This document shows positions 51,866-60,967 of a stretch of 64,000 nucleotides of DNA, one piece after another. Numbering within the stretch: the stretch's first letter is position 1; every line of letters begins with the position of its first letter. The stretch comes from Nonomuraea endophytica. Its GTDB lineage: Bacteria; Actinomycetota; Actinomycetes; Streptosporangiales; Streptosporangiaceae. The translations under genes and the position numbers were made by a program. The stretch spans positions 1-64,000 of the forward strand of contig NZ_JACHIN010000027.1 in assembly GCF_014203235.1 (NCBI RefSeq), given 5' to 3'. The notes under the pieces were generated by a model. That model was not told where the DNA came from. It ran no database searches and saw only the letters and a list, made by a program, of their open reading frames with translations.

Positions 51866-52687
51866 GTGAAACGGATCGACGACCGTGAGCGGTATCTGGA
51901 ACGTATCGCGGAGGTCAGAGCGGGCACGATCGCCCGCAAGGTGGCCTACCCGATCCGGATCCGCGAGGTCGAGGTCCTGCGCACCGCCATGGTCGGCAGC
52001 GGACTGATCCGGGTCACCCTGGGCGGCCCCGGCCTGGCCGGGTTCGAGGCCCACTCCCCCGACGAGCACGTACGCCTGATCTTCCCCGAGACCGACGGCG
52101 CCCTTCGCCTGCCCGAGCCCGACGGGCACATGCTGAGCTGGCCGCGCCCGTTCCCCACCACCCGCAAGTACACGGTGCGCCGCTACGACCCGGCGGCCGG
52201 CGAACTCGACCTCGACTTCGCCCTGCACGGCAAGGGCGTCGCCGCCGACTGGGCGCGTAACGCCGCCCCCGGCGCGACCGCCCACGTCGCCGGCCCGCCC
52301 GGCGGGCTGATCGTGCCGCACTCCTACGACAGGTACCTGCTGGCCGGCGACCTCACGGCGCTGCCCGCCATCGCCCGCTGGCTGGAGGAACTGCCGGACA
52401 GCGCCGCCGGATGGGCGTTCATCGAGGTCGCCGACGCCGACGAGGAGATCGAGCTGACCGCCCCCGAGGGCGTCGAGATCCACTGGCTGCGCGACGGCGA
52501 CCTCGCGCGGGCCGTCCAGGAAGTGACGGTGCCCGAGGGCGAGCGGGTCTTCGCCTGGATGGCCGGCGAGGCCGACACGCTGAAGCCGCTGCGCCGCTGG
52601 GTCCGCGACCACCTCGGGCTCGGCCCCGACGACCAGGACATCACCGGCTACTGGAAACGCGGCGCCGCCGACTACGACGACCACTGA
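51866..52687 (+). CDS. Siderophore-interacting protein (FAD-dependent ferric reductase)
   Basis: 273 residues of the ViuB/SIP family. The FAD-binding region includes RKYTVRRYDP (RxYTxR motif) and HGKGVAADWARNAAPGATAHVAGPPGG (in part); the C-terminal NAD(P)H domain has YLLAGDLTALPAIARWL and GEADTLKPLRRW. It reduces ferric siderophore in the cytoplasm to release iron. First gene of the iron operon, directly under the iron box. Confidence 0.94.
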   Translation: MKRIDDRERYLERIAEVRAGTIARKVAYPIRIREVEVLRTAMVGSGLIRVTLGGPGLAGFEAHSPDEHVRLIFPETDGALRLPEPDGHMLSWPRPFPTTRKYTVRRYDPAAGELDLDFALHGKGVAADWARNAAPGATAHVAGPPGGLIVPHSYDRYLLAGDLTALPAIARWLEELPDSAAGWAFIEVADADEEIELTAPEGVEIHWLRDGDLARAVQEVTVPEGERVFAWMAGEADTLKPLRRWVRDHLGLGPDDQDITGYWKRGAADYDDH

Positions 52688-52712
52688 TCCACCCATGTGT
52701 AAGGAAACAGCC

Positions 52713-53699
52713 ATGTCTACTGGCCGCACGCTCGGCTCCGTCATGCTCGCACTCGCCGTGGCCACCGCGGGCTGCGCGTCCGGGAGCCAGCCGCCCGCCG
52801 CCAACACCGCCACCCGCGTCTTCAAGGCCGCCAACGGCGACATCACCATCCCCGCCGACCCCAAGCGCGTGGTCGCGACCGGCTACGCCGTACCCGTGCT
52901 GATCGAGGCGGGGGCGCCGCTGACCGGGATCTCGACGTGGAAGCGGGGCGTGCCGCTCATGGACGCCAAGACCCGCGCCGCCTACGACAAGCTGCCGAAG
53001 GTCGCCGGGGACACCGCGGCCGAGACCAACTACGAGGCGATCGCCAACGCCAAGCCCGACCTCATCGTCATCGGCGTGCCCACGCCGGTGCTGGCCGACA
53101 TCGACCTCAAGCGGCTGCGGTCGATCGCGCCCGTCGTGGCGATCGGGCCGACGGTTCCCTCGGCGTGGCGGGAGCTGTCGCAGCGCCAGGCCGACGCCGC
53201 GGGCGCGCTGGAGGGCTTCGACACCGCCAAGACGACCTACGAGGCCAAGGCCGCCGAGCTGCGGACGAAGTACGAGAAGGTCCTGCCGGGGCTGAAGCTC
53301 GCCCACGTCGGCGCGTACGGGGAGGTCGGCAAGGGCACCTTCCAGCGCGAGTTCGACCGGTCGTGGGGCACCAACATCGCCAACGACATCGGCGCCGCCT
53401 ACTACGGCCAGGTGAAGGTGAAGGGCGGCGGCAGCAAGGACGTGAGCGAGTACCCCTCGATCGAGGAGTTGCCCACGGCGCTCGCCGAGGCCGACGCGGT
53501 CACCTACTCGGTCGGCCCGGACGGCGCGCCGCTGCAGGCCGTCAAATACGTGCTCGACTCCGAGCTGTGGAAGAAGCTGCCCGCGGTCAAGGCGGGCAAG
53601 GCCTTCGCGATCCGCTACACCGAGGCCGCCACCTACGGTCAGGCGCTGCTCACCCTGGACGCGCTCGACAAGTCGCTGGCGCCGCTGGCCGCGAAATGA
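52713..53699 (+). CDS. Ferric-siderophore-binding lipoprotein
   Basis: 328 residues from the ATG at 52713, chosen for its AAGGAAA site; an ATG at 52695 is in frame. Lipobox TAGC (Cys about 21) after a short signal peptide. The FecB/FhuD-type body includes VVATGYAVPVLIEAGAPLTGIS, and ALAEADAVTYSVGPDGAP. It presents the siderophore to the FecCD permeases. Iron regulated. The ligand class cannot be told from sequence. Confidence 0.93.
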   Translation: MSTGRTLGSVMLALAVATAGCASGSQPPAANTATRVFKAANGDITIPADPKRVVATGYAVPVLIEAGAPLTGISTWKRGVPLMDAKTRAAYDKLPKVAGDTAAETNYEAIANAKPDLIVIGVPTPVLADIDLKRLRSIAPVVAIGPTVPSAWRELSQRQADAAGALEGFDTAKTTYEAKAAELRTKYEKVLPGLKLAHVGAYGEVGKGTFQREFDRSWGTNIANDIGAAYYGQVKVKGGGSKDVSEYPSIEELPTALAEADAVTYSVGPDGAPLQAVKYVLDSELWKKLPAVKAGKAFAIRYTEAATYGQALLTLDALDKSLAPLAAK

Positions 53700-54700
53700 C
53701 GCTCGCCGCACGCGCCGGGACGATCACCGGGCGCGGCGCGGTGCTGGTCGCCGGGGTGGTCCTGCTCGCGCTGGTCGCCGTCGTGAGCGTCGGCATCGGC
53801 GCCCACGCCGTCGCGCCCGCCGAGGTGGTGCGCGCGCTGTTCGCCTTCGACGGCTCGCCCGACCACTCGATCGTGCGCGACGTACGGCTGCCGCGTGCGC
53901 TGCTCGGCGTCGGGGTCGGCGCCGCGCTGGCGGTGGCCGGGGTGCTCATCCAGACGCTCTCTCGCAATCCGCTCGCCGAGCCCGGCGTCCTCGGCGTCAC
54001 GGCCGGGGCCGGCTTCGCGATGACCGTGGGCGCCGCGCTCGGCCTGGCCACCACACCCGCGTCGGAGCTCGTGCTGTCCGGCGGCGGCGCGGCGCTGGCC
54101 GCCGTCCTGGTGTACTCGGTCGGCCGCGCGTCGCCTTTGCGCCTCGTGCTCACCGGCGTCGCGCTGAGCGCGGTGCTGGCCGGGCTGTCGCTGGGGCTGC
54201 GGCTGATGCTGCCCGACGTCTTCGACCGCTTCCGGTTCTGGTCGATCGGCTCGCTGGCCGGGCGCGAGAAGGACCCGTTCACACTCACGCTGGCGCTCAT
54301 CGTCCTCGCCGTCGCCGGGGCGCTGCTGCTCAGCCGTCCGCTCAACGCGGTCGCGCTCGGCGAGACGGTCGCGCGCACCCTGGGCGCGAGCGTCACCCGG
54401 GTACGGCTGGCGGCGCTCCTGTGCATCACCGTGCTGGCCGGGGCGGCCACCGCCGCGGCCGGGCCGATCCTGTTCGTCGGCCTGATCGTGCCGCATGTGG
54501 TCCGGCCGCTGGCCGGGGGTTCGGTGCCGTGGCTGACCGCGTACTCGGCGGTGCTCGGGCCGATCCTGCTGCTGGTCTCCGACATGGGCTCGCGGGTGCT
54601 GCTGCCGACGGGCGAGGTGCCGGTGGCGATCGTCACCGCGTTCCTCGGCGGCCCGGTGCTCATCTGGGCCGTCCGGCGCTACGGGGCGGGCACGCTGTGA
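53696..54700 (+). CDS. FecCD-type siderophore ABC permease 1
   Basis: 334 residues, about nine to ten membrane helices. Family marks: VRLPRALLGVGVGAALAVAGVLIQ, then RNPLAEPGVLGVTAGAGF, and the C-terminal GPILFVGLIVPHVVRPLAG. The ATG overlaps the stop of the binding-protein gene (ATGA). It forms a heterodimer with permease 2. Its 3' end carries a short duplicated segment. Confidence 0.93.
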   Translation: MTLAARAGTITGRGAVLVAGVVLLALVAVVSVGIGAHAVAPAEVVRALFAFDGSPDHSIVRDVRLPRALLGVGVGAALAVAGVLIQTLSRNPLAEPGVLGVTAGAGFAMTVGAALGLATTPASELVLSGGGAALAAVLVYSVGRASPLRLVLTGVALSAVLAGLSLGLRLMLPDVFDRFRFWSIGSLAGREKDPFTLTLALIVLAVAGALLLSRPLNAVALGETVARTLGASVTRVRLAALLCITVLAGAATAAAGPILFVGLIVPHVVRPLAGGSVPWLTAYSAVLGPILLLVSDMGSRVLLPTGEVPVAIVTAFLGGPVLIWAVRRYGAGTL

Positions 54701-54722
54701 AGTGCTTTGGGGCGGGGGCGCT

Positions 54723-55742
54723 GTGAGCGTCGTTGTGGTGCGCGCGGGCGGGTGGTTGGTCCGGGTTGAGCGCCGGACGCTGGTGTTGTCGGCGGCGCTG
54801 GCCGCCCTGATGCTCGGGGCCGGGCTGCTCGGGCTGTGTTACGGCGCCTCGTGGGCGACGCCCGGCGAGGTGCTGGCCGCGCTCGGCGGGCAGGGCGAGT
54901 CCGTGGTGGTGATCAGGGACTGGCGGCTGCCCCGGGTGCTGGCCGGCATGGTCTTCGGCCTCGCGCTCGGCGTGGCCGGGGCGATCTTCCAGAACCTCAC
55001 CCGCAACCCCATGGGCAGCCCCGACGTGATCGGCCTCGACGCCGGCGCCTACACCGGCGCGCTGGTCGCGCTCACCGTGTTCTCCGGCGGCTCCGTCGTG
55101 CTCGCGACCAGCTCGGTGGTCGGCGGGCTGGCCGTGGCCGCCATGATCTACCTGCTGTCCTCGGGCGGCGGGCTGTCGGGGCTGCGCCTGGTCGTGATCG
55201 GGATCGCGGTCAGCGCGATCGTGACCGCGTTCAACTCGTGGATCGTGCTGCGCGCCGAGCTGGAGGTCGCGATCGCGGCCGTGGGCTGGAGCGCCGGTTC
55301 GCTGAACGGCGTCGACTGGGCTGACCTGCCCGTTCCCTTCACGATCATCGCGGTACTGCTGGCGCTGATGGCGGCCTGGTCGCACACCATGCATCAGGCG
55401 GCGCTCGGCGAGGCGGTGGCGAGCGCCACCGGTGTCGGGCTGCACCGGCTGCGGCTGCTCATGGTGCTGGTCGGCGTCGGGTGCACCGCGACCGTCACCT
55501 CGGTGGCCGGGCCGATCGCGTTCATCGCGCTGGCCGCTCCCCAGATCGGGCGCCGGCTGGCGGGGGCGGCCGGGGTTCCGCTCCTGCCGGCCGCGCTCAC
55601 CGGCGCTGTCCTGCTGCAGGGCGCCGACCTGGCCGCGCAGATGCTGCTGGCCCCCGAATCCCTGCCGGTCGGTGTCGTCACCACCGCGATCGGCGGCTGC
55701 TATCTGATCTGGCTCCTGGCCAAGGAAGTGAGGAGAGCGTGA
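54723..55742 (+). CDS. FecCD-type siderophore ABC permease 2
   Basis: 339 residues from the GTG at 54723. Landmarks: WRLPRVLAGMVFGLALGVAG, FQNLTRNPMGSPDVIGLDAGAY (split), and GPIAFIALAAPQIGRRLAG. It completes the permease heterodimer. It starts 22 bp after permease 1, the only gap in the operon not closed by an overlap, and that gap is an imperfect copy of the preceding 3' end. Confidence 0.92.
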   Translation: MSVVVVRAGGWLVRVERRTLVLSAALAALMLGAGLLGLCYGASWATPGEVLAALGGQGESVVVIRDWRLPRVLAGMVFGLALGVAGAIFQNLTRNPMGSPDVIGLDAGAYTGALVALTVFSGGSVVLATSSVVGGLAVAAMIYLLSSGGGLSGLRLVVIGIAVSAIVTAFNSWIVLRAELEVAIAAVGWSAGSLNGVDWADLPVPFTIIAVLLALMAAWSHTMHQAALGEAVASATGVGLHRLRLLMVLVGVGCTATVTSVAGPIAFIALAAPQIGRRLAGAAGVPLLPAALTGAVLLQGADLAAQMLLAPESLPVGVVTTAIGGCYLIWLLAKEVRRA

Positions 55743-56542
55743 CCAGCGTGCGTCTGCGGGCTCAGGATCTGGAGCTGCGTTATGCCGACCGGGTGGTCTC
55801 GACGCGGTTGAGCCTGGACGTGCCCGACGGCGCGTTCACCGCGATCGTGGGCGCCAACGCGTGCGGGAAGTCGACGCTGCTGCGCGCGCTCGTGCGGCTG
55901 CTGCGCCCGGCCGAGGGAAGCGTGCTGCTGGACGAGCGGGACGTCGGCTCCTACGCGGCGAAGGCGCTGGCCCGCTCGCTCGGGTTCCTGCCGCAGGATC
56001 CGCTGGCGCCCGAGGACATCCGGGTCAGGCAGCTCATCGGGCGCGGGCGCTTCCCGCACCAGCCGATGTTGTCGCTGTGGTCGGCGGAGGACGAGAGCGC
56101 GGTCAGCGAGGCCATGACGACCGCGGGCGTGGACGGCCTGGCCGACCGGCCGGTGAACGAGTTGTCAGGCGGGCAGCGGCAGCGGGTGTGGGTGGCGATG
56201 GTGCTCGCGCAGCGCACGCCGTACCTGCTGCTCGACGAGCCGACCTCGTTCCTGGACATCGCGCACCAGTACCGGCTGCTGGCGCTGCTCTCGCGGCTGC
56301 GGGACGAGGGGCGCACGGTCGTCGCCGTGCTGCACGACATCAACCAGGCGTGCCGGTTCGCCGACCATCTGATCGCGATGAAGGACGGGCGGGTCGTGGC
56401 CGAGGGCGCGGCGGCCGACGTGGTGGACGCGGCGCTGATCAAGGATGTGTTCGACCTGCCCGCCGTCGTCGTGCCGGACCCGGTGACCGGCACGCCGATG
56501 GTCGTGCCTACCCTCGACGGCCGAACAGGGCCATCCGGCTGA
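55739..56542 (+). CDS. Siderophore ABC transporter ATPase (FecE/FepC-like)
   Basis: 267 residues from the GTG at 55739, overlapping the permease stop. Walker A GANACGKST (Ala where Gly is usual), Q-loop FLPQDPLAPEDI, signature ELSGGQRQRVWVAM, Walker B YLLLDEPTSFLDI and VAVLHDINQAC. It energises ferric-siderophore uptake. Last gene of the iron operon. Its final 35 bp overlap the convergent D-aminopeptidase gene. Confidence 0.94.
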   Translation: MTSVRLRAQDLELRYADRVVSTRLSLDVPDGAFTAIVGANACGKSTLLRALVRLLRPAEGSVLLDERDVGSYAAKALARSLGFLPQDPLAPEDIRVRQLIGRGRFPHQPMLSLWSAEDESAVSEAMTTAGVDGLADRPVNELSGGQRQRVWVAMVLAQRTPYLLLDEPTSFLDIAHQYRLLALLSRLRDEGRTVVAVLHDINQACRFADHLIAMKDGRVVAEGAAADVVDAALIKDVFDLPAVVVPDPVTGTPMVVPTLDGRTGPSG

Positions 56543-57356
56543 TCATCGCGTCGGCGGCGAGGTGGTAGCAGACGCTCACGCAGCCGAGCAGCTCGGCGGG
56601 CGTGGTGAAGGTGCCGGCGAGGGTCTTGTCGGCGATCCTGCGCACGCCCGGGATCAGCGCGCCCAGCTCCGCCGCGGGCGTGCTCGGCATGTCGATCTCC
56701 AGCTCCAGCGTGTCGGGCATGCGCAGCGGCGCCAGCTCTCCTGCCCCGCGTACGGTCGCCGCCGCCGCCTCCCTGATCTGCCGCCTGGCTTCCGACGGGG
56801 AGAGGCTGTCGGCCGCGGTGTGCCCGTGGGCCACCTTGACCGCGACGGTGCGTACGCCGGGGAAGGCCTTTTCCGCGACCCCGCAGATGACGTCGTCACC
56901 GGTGAGCAACCCGATCGGGACGCCGACCGCGGCCGCCTGCAGCGCGTTGACCTCGGCCTCCGAGACCAGGCTGCCGTTGAGCCGCACCTCGTAGAAGTGC
57001 GAGGAGTAGGTGTGGGAGAGCACGCCGGGCGAGCCGGCGGCGGCGTGGTAGCCGAGGAACATGGCCACGTCGTGCTCGGCCGAGACGCCCTCGGCCATGC
57101 AGTCCAGCTTGGGCGTGCCGAAGATCAGCCGGGCGCGGGGGTCGAGCTCCTCGTGCAGCAGGTTGTCCATGGTGCCGTGGCTGTCGTTGATCAGGACGCT
57201 CTCGGCGCCCGCCTCGAACGCGCCCTCGATCGCGGCGTTGGCCTCGGCGGTCATCAGGCGCTGCGCGCGCGGATAACCGTGGCCGCCGCGGACGATCTGG
57301 TCCATGGTCGCGATGCCGGAGATGCCCTCCATGTCGATGGAGATGTAGACCCGCAC
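56508..57356 (-). CDS. M55 family D-aminopeptidase (DppA-like)
   Basis: 282 residues from the GTG at 57356, preceded by AAAGGAG. With this start the metal ligands fall exactly at the DppA positions: D8 and E10 (YISIDMEG), H60 (INDSHGTM), H104 (GYHAAAG) and E133 (VSEAEV), with the nucleophilic H115 in SHTY. The family releases N-terminal D-amino acids such as D-Ala from D-Ala-containing dipeptides, using zinc in a decameric ring. Cytosolic. It is not next to the Dpp-like transporter, which lies 9 kb away. Confidence 0.93.
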   Translation of the reverse strand: MRVYISIDMEGISGIATMDQIVRGGHGYPRAQRLMTAEANAAIEGAFEAGAESVLINDSHGTMDNLLHEELDPRARLIFGTPKLDCMAEGVSAEHDVAMFLGYHAAAGSPGVLSHTYSSHFYEVRLNGSLVSEAEVNALQAAAVGVPIGLLTGDDVICGVAEKAFPGVRTVAVKVAHGHTAADSLSPSEARRQIREAAAATVRGAGELAPLRMPDTLELEIDMPSTPAAELGALIPGVRRIADKTLAGTFTTPAELLGCVSVCYHLAADAMISRMALFGRRG

Positions 57357-57396
57357 TGACTGCTCCTTTCGTTGGCCGCTGTGGCAGCGTGTCACC

Positions 57397-58815
57397 CTAG
57401 AAGGCGGCGGGCTTTGGCGCGTTGGCCGAACCTTCGCGCGCGGCTTCGGCGTACCGCACAGCGCCGGGGATCACGAACGCGGCGGCCACGGCGAGCAGCC
57501 CGAGCAGCGCGGACAGCAGATACGTGGAAACGAAGCTGCTCTCCGCGGGGATCCCGGCGACGCTGCCGCCGGCCAGCACCATGGCGCCCACCTGCGCCCC
57601 GAAGGTGCCGCCGATGCTCTTGGCGACGAAGACCACGCCGCTGACGCCGGCCGCCCGCTCCCCCGGCACGTCGGCGGCCACGACGTTGAGCACCGCGGTG
57701 AGCCCTATGCCGCCGCCCAGGCCGGTGACGGTCACCCCGGCGACGATCTCCCACGGGGAGCCGTGCAGGAAGGCGAGCATGGCGGTGCCCACGGAGACCA
57801 GGACGGCGCCGAGCACCAGCACGGTACGCCGCCCGAGCAGCCGGGTCATCGGCCCGACCAGCGGCGCGATGACGGTGCCCGCGACGCCCAGCGGGAACAT
57901 GTAGAGCCCGATCCACAGGGTGTCGGCGCCCATGCCGTACCCGGTGCCCTCGGGCAGCGACAGCATCATCGGCAGCGCGACCAGCAGCCCGAAGGAGGCG
58001 AAGCCGAACACGAACCCCATCGCGGTCACTCCGGCGGATGAGCGCCCGGCCAGCAGGCGCAGGTCCACGAGCGGTTCCCGGCTGCGCAGTTCGACGAACG
58101 CCCACAGACTCAGCGTCAGAGCCGCGGCGGCGAACAGGGCGAGCGCGGCCGGATCGGTCCAGCCCCAGCTCGACGAGGTGGTCAGGCCCAGCATGAGCAG
58201 GGCGATCCCGCCGCCGAGCAGCAGCCCGCCCGGCCAGTCGACGCGGCCGCCGGCGGCGCGGGCCGTGGCGGGGACGGCGATCCAGGCCCAGATCGCGGCC
58301 ACCAGCGCGCCTCCCAGGGTCAGGAAGAACAGGCTCCGGTAGCCGAGCGCGGCGATGAGCGGCCCGGACAGGATCAGGCCGATCGCGCTGGCGAGCGCGG
58401 CGGTGCCGATGACCAGGCCGTTGCCGGTGGCGCCCTGCTCGGGTTCGAGGGTGTCGCGGAACAGCCCGACGGTCAGCGGCAGTACGCCCAGCCAGACGCC
58501 CTGTACGGCCTGGCCGGCGATCAGCACCTGCACGTTGGGCGCCAGGCCCGAGATGAGGGCGCCGGCGCTGGTGATCGCCATCAGAATGAGCAGCACGGTC
58601 CGCTTGTCGTACATGTCGGCCAGGCGGCCGGAGATCGGCGTGCTGATCGCCGAGCTGATCAGGCCGCCGGTGAAGATCCACGCGATCTCGCCGGGCGAGG
58701 CGGACAGCTCCCTCTGGATGAGCGGGAGCGCGGGCGAGAGCATCGTCTCCAGCAGTTGGAAGACGCCGATGAACAACACCGGTGGGCCGATGATGCCGAA
58801 GCCGGATCTGGACAT
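57397..58815 (-). CDS. MFS exporter, DHA2-like (14 helices)
   Basis: 472 residues, about 14 hydrophobic helices. Helix 1 TMLSPALPLIQREL, motif A SGRLADMYDKRTV and a motif C-like GLILSGPLIAALGYRSLFFL identify the drug exporter type. It is downstream of a TetR gene (27 bp) in the same direction, an arrangement usual for self-regulated drug efflux. Substrate unknown. Confidence 0.9.
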   Translation of the reverse strand: MSRSGFGIIGPPVLFIGVFQLLETMLSPALPLIQRELSASPGEIAWIFTGGLISSAISTPISGRLADMYDKRTVLLILMAITSAGALISGLAPNVQVLIAGQAVQGVWLGVLPLTVGLFRDTLEPEQGATGNGLVIGTAALASAIGLILSGPLIAALGYRSLFFLTLGGALVAAIWAWIAVPATARAAGGRVDWPGGLLLGGGIALLMLGLTTSSSWGWTDPAALALFAAAALTLSLWAFVELRSREPLVDLRLLAGRSSAGVTAMGFVFGFASFGLLVALPMMLSLPEGTGYGMGADTLWIGLYMFPLGVAGTVIAPLVGPMTRLLGRRTVLVLGAVLVSVGTAMLAFLHGSPWEIVAGVTVTGLGGGIGLTAVLNVVAADVPGERAAGVSGVVFVAKSIGGTFGAQVGAMVLAGGSVAGIPAESSFVSTYLLSALLGLLAVAAAFVIPGAVRYAEAAREGSANAPKPAAF

Positions 58816-58842
58816 GGTCCTGCCTTTCGGGGGGTGACCTGG

Positions 58843-59454
58843 CTATGCCGGGCCGAGCACCCTGGCGGTGACCAGGGAGCGGGCGGCGTCGGCGAAGAAC
58901 TCCTCCGAGCCGCCGTGGACGCCGAGGATGACGGCCTGGCCGAGCCCGGACAGCAGCGCCTTGAGCGCACGGGCCAGGCGTAGCGCCTGCTCCGCGGTGA
59001 CCGGCACGCCGTCGTGCTCGCGGCCGGCGAGGTGGCGCACCAGGTCGGCCTCGGCGGTGTTGATCGCCGCGTTGAGCCTGGCCAGCAGGTTCGCGTCGTT
59101 CAGCACGAGCTCCAGCACCCGGACCTCGAACAGCAGCAGCCCGGCGGCCTCAGGGTCGGCCGACATCCGCCAGTACTGCCGGGCGATGGCGGCCACGGCC
59201 TCCTCCAACGGCCGGCTGGACGGGATCCGCTCCACCGGCTCCCGGTCGAGCGGGCCGGTGTAGTCGTCGATCATCGCGACCATCAGCCCGTCCTTGCCGC
59301 CGAACAGCGAGTAGACGGCGCCGGTCGTGAGCCCGGCGAGCTGCGTGATCTCTTCCAGCTTCGCCCGCGCGCCGTCCCTGCCGACGACCTCCCGCGCGGC
59401 GTCGATCAGCGCGCGCTTGTTCGCGGCCTTGCTTTCCGCCCTGGTCAGTCGCAT
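58843..59454 (-). CDS. TetR-family repressor
   Basis: 203 residues. HTH: KLEEITQLAGLTTGAVYSLF with GGKDGLMVAMI following. The helical ligand domain is typical in size. It heads a two-gene unit with the MFS exporter and is divergent from an M14 carboxypeptidase. A 34-bp AT-rich nested palindrome fills part of the 77-bp gap and is the probable operator for both directions. Confidence 0.92.
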   Translation of the reverse strand: MRLTRAESKAANKRALIDAAREVVGRDGARAKLEEITQLAGLTTGAVYSLFGGKDGLMVAMIDDYTGPLDREPVERIPSSRPLEEAVAAIARQYWRMSADPEAAGLLLFEVRVLELVLNDANLLARLNAAINTAEADLVRHLAGREHDGVPVTAEQALRLARALKALLSGLGQAVILGVHGGSEEFFADAARSLVTARVLGPA

Positions 59455-59488
59455 GGTGCCGGGTCTCCCGCAGTCGAGTGAACGAAAC

Positions 59489-59522
59489 GATAATCTAGAT
59501 TATTAGAATAATCCAGATTATC
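59489..59522. promoter_or_regulatory. Nested AT-rich TetR operator
   Basis: Two adjacent palindromes, ATAATCTAGATTAT (59490-59503) and ATAATCCAGATTAT (59508-59521, one mismatch), are themselves arranged as a larger inverted repeat beginning GATAATC and ending GATTATC. It lies 10 bp before the carboxypeptidase start and 35 bp before the TetR start. Confidence 0.85.
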
Positions 59523-59531
59523 TTTGCGTGC

Positions 59532-60851
59532 ATGAACGTCGACTCTTACATGAACCAGGTGCCCGACCACGCCGCGTTCCCGGCCGTGGACGAGATGCAC
59601 GCCGAGCTCGACCACCTCGCCGCCACCCACCCCGACCTGGTACGGCTCCGCCACATCGGCGCCTCCCGCCTGGGCGAACCGCTCCGCGTGGCCACGATCG
59701 GCGCCGGCCCCCGCGACGCGGTCATCATCGGCGGCCCCCACCCCAACGAGCCCATCGGCTCCCTCACCGTGAGCAACCTGCTGCGCCGCCTCATCGACGA
59801 CCCCTGGCTGCGCGAGGAGTTCGGCTACCGCTGGCACCTCATCCCCTGCGTCGACCCGGACGGCGCCCGGCTCAACGAAGGCTGGTACGCGCGGCCCGGC
59901 GACCGGCGGGCGTACGCCGAGCACTTCTACCGCCCGTGCGAGGCCGACCAGGTCGAATGGACGTTCCCGCTGACCGGCGACGGCTACACCTTCGAGCGCA
60001 CGCTGCCGGAGACCGAGGCGCTGATGCGGCTGATGGACGAGGTGAAGCCGGCCTTCGTCTACTCCCTGCACAACGGCGAGCTCCAGGGCGCCTTCTACTA
60101 CCTCAGCCGCGAGGTGCCCGGCCTCGCGGAGAAGCTCGCCGCCATCGCCTCCGGCCGGGGCCTGCCGCTGCACATGGGCCCGCCGGAGATCCCAAGCGCC
60201 AGGCAGATCGGCCCGGCCGCCTACATCACGCCGCGCGGCGCCGAGCTGGGCGAGGTCTACGGCATCGGCGGCGGCAGCGTCGACTACGCCGACCGCTTCG
60301 GCGCCCTGCACCTGGTGACCGAGCTTCCCTACTGGGCCGATCCGGCCGTCTCCGACCAGACCCCGACCGGCCAGGTGTACGGCGACACGATCGCGGCCCA
60401 TTTGGCGGCGCAGCGCGACCTGATCGCCGAGCTGGGCCGGTCCATGGCCGCCGTCCAGGCCGACCTGACCGTGGCCTCGCCGTTCCGCCGGTCGATGGAG
60501 GACTTCCTCGGCACCTACGAGACCTACATCGCCGAATGGGAGGGCTTCCCCGGCGCCGACCGGCCGGCCACGGTCGCCGAGGTCGTCGGCAACGAGCAGC
60601 TCAAGCACAGCATGCGGCTGCGCTACTGCGGCACCCTGCTGCGGCTGCTGGACGCCGAGCTCGCCGCGGGCAACCCGACCCCGGCCATCCGCGCGGAGCG
60701 GGCCCGGGTGCGGACGCTCTTCGACGCCTGGTTCACCGAGGCCGACACCGGGTTCACCGCCACCCCGATCCCGATCCGCACGCTGGTCGCCGTCCAGCTC
60801 GGCGCCGCCCTGCTGGCCGCGGAGGCGGCCAAGAGCCCGGACCCGGCGTAA
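59532..60851 (+). CDS. M14 family zinc carboxypeptidase
   Basis: 439 residues. Zinc ligands: H and E in GGPHPNEPIG and the distal His in YSLHNGEL; the catalytic Glu is likely in VTELPYW. No signal peptide is evident, so it acts in the cytoplasm on peptides or amide-linked compounds. The start is only 10 bp after the operator and no ribosome site is present, so it may be leaderless. Divergent placement from a TetR/exporter pair suggests a drug- or peptide-inducible enzyme. Confidence 0.9.
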   Translation: MNVDSYMNQVPDHAAFPAVDEMHAELDHLAATHPDLVRLRHIGASRLGEPLRVATIGAGPRDAVIIGGPHPNEPIGSLTVSNLLRRLIDDPWLREEFGYRWHLIPCVDPDGARLNEGWYARPGDRRAYAEHFYRPCEADQVEWTFPLTGDGYTFERTLPETEALMRLMDEVKPAFVYSLHNGELQGAFYYLSREVPGLAEKLAAIASGRGLPLHMGPPEIPSARQIGPAAYITPRGAELGEVYGIGGGSVDYADRFGALHLVTELPYWADPAVSDQTPTGQVYGDTIAAHLAAQRDLIAELGRSMAAVQADLTVASPFRRSMEDFLGTYETYIAEWEGFPGADRPATVAEVVGNEQLKHSMRLRYCGTLLRLLDAELAAGNPTPAIRAERARVRTLFDAWFTEADTGFTATPIPIRTLVAVQLGAALLAAEAAKSPDPA

Positions 60852-60967
60852 TGACCGATGTTGTCGAGGTTCTGTGCGGGTGAACGGGGCCGATATGTCT
60901 TGCGATGCGACCCAGAGCTACGGAAGGATCACACAACCTTAGTAAGACCAGCAGCGAGGAGGCTGTT

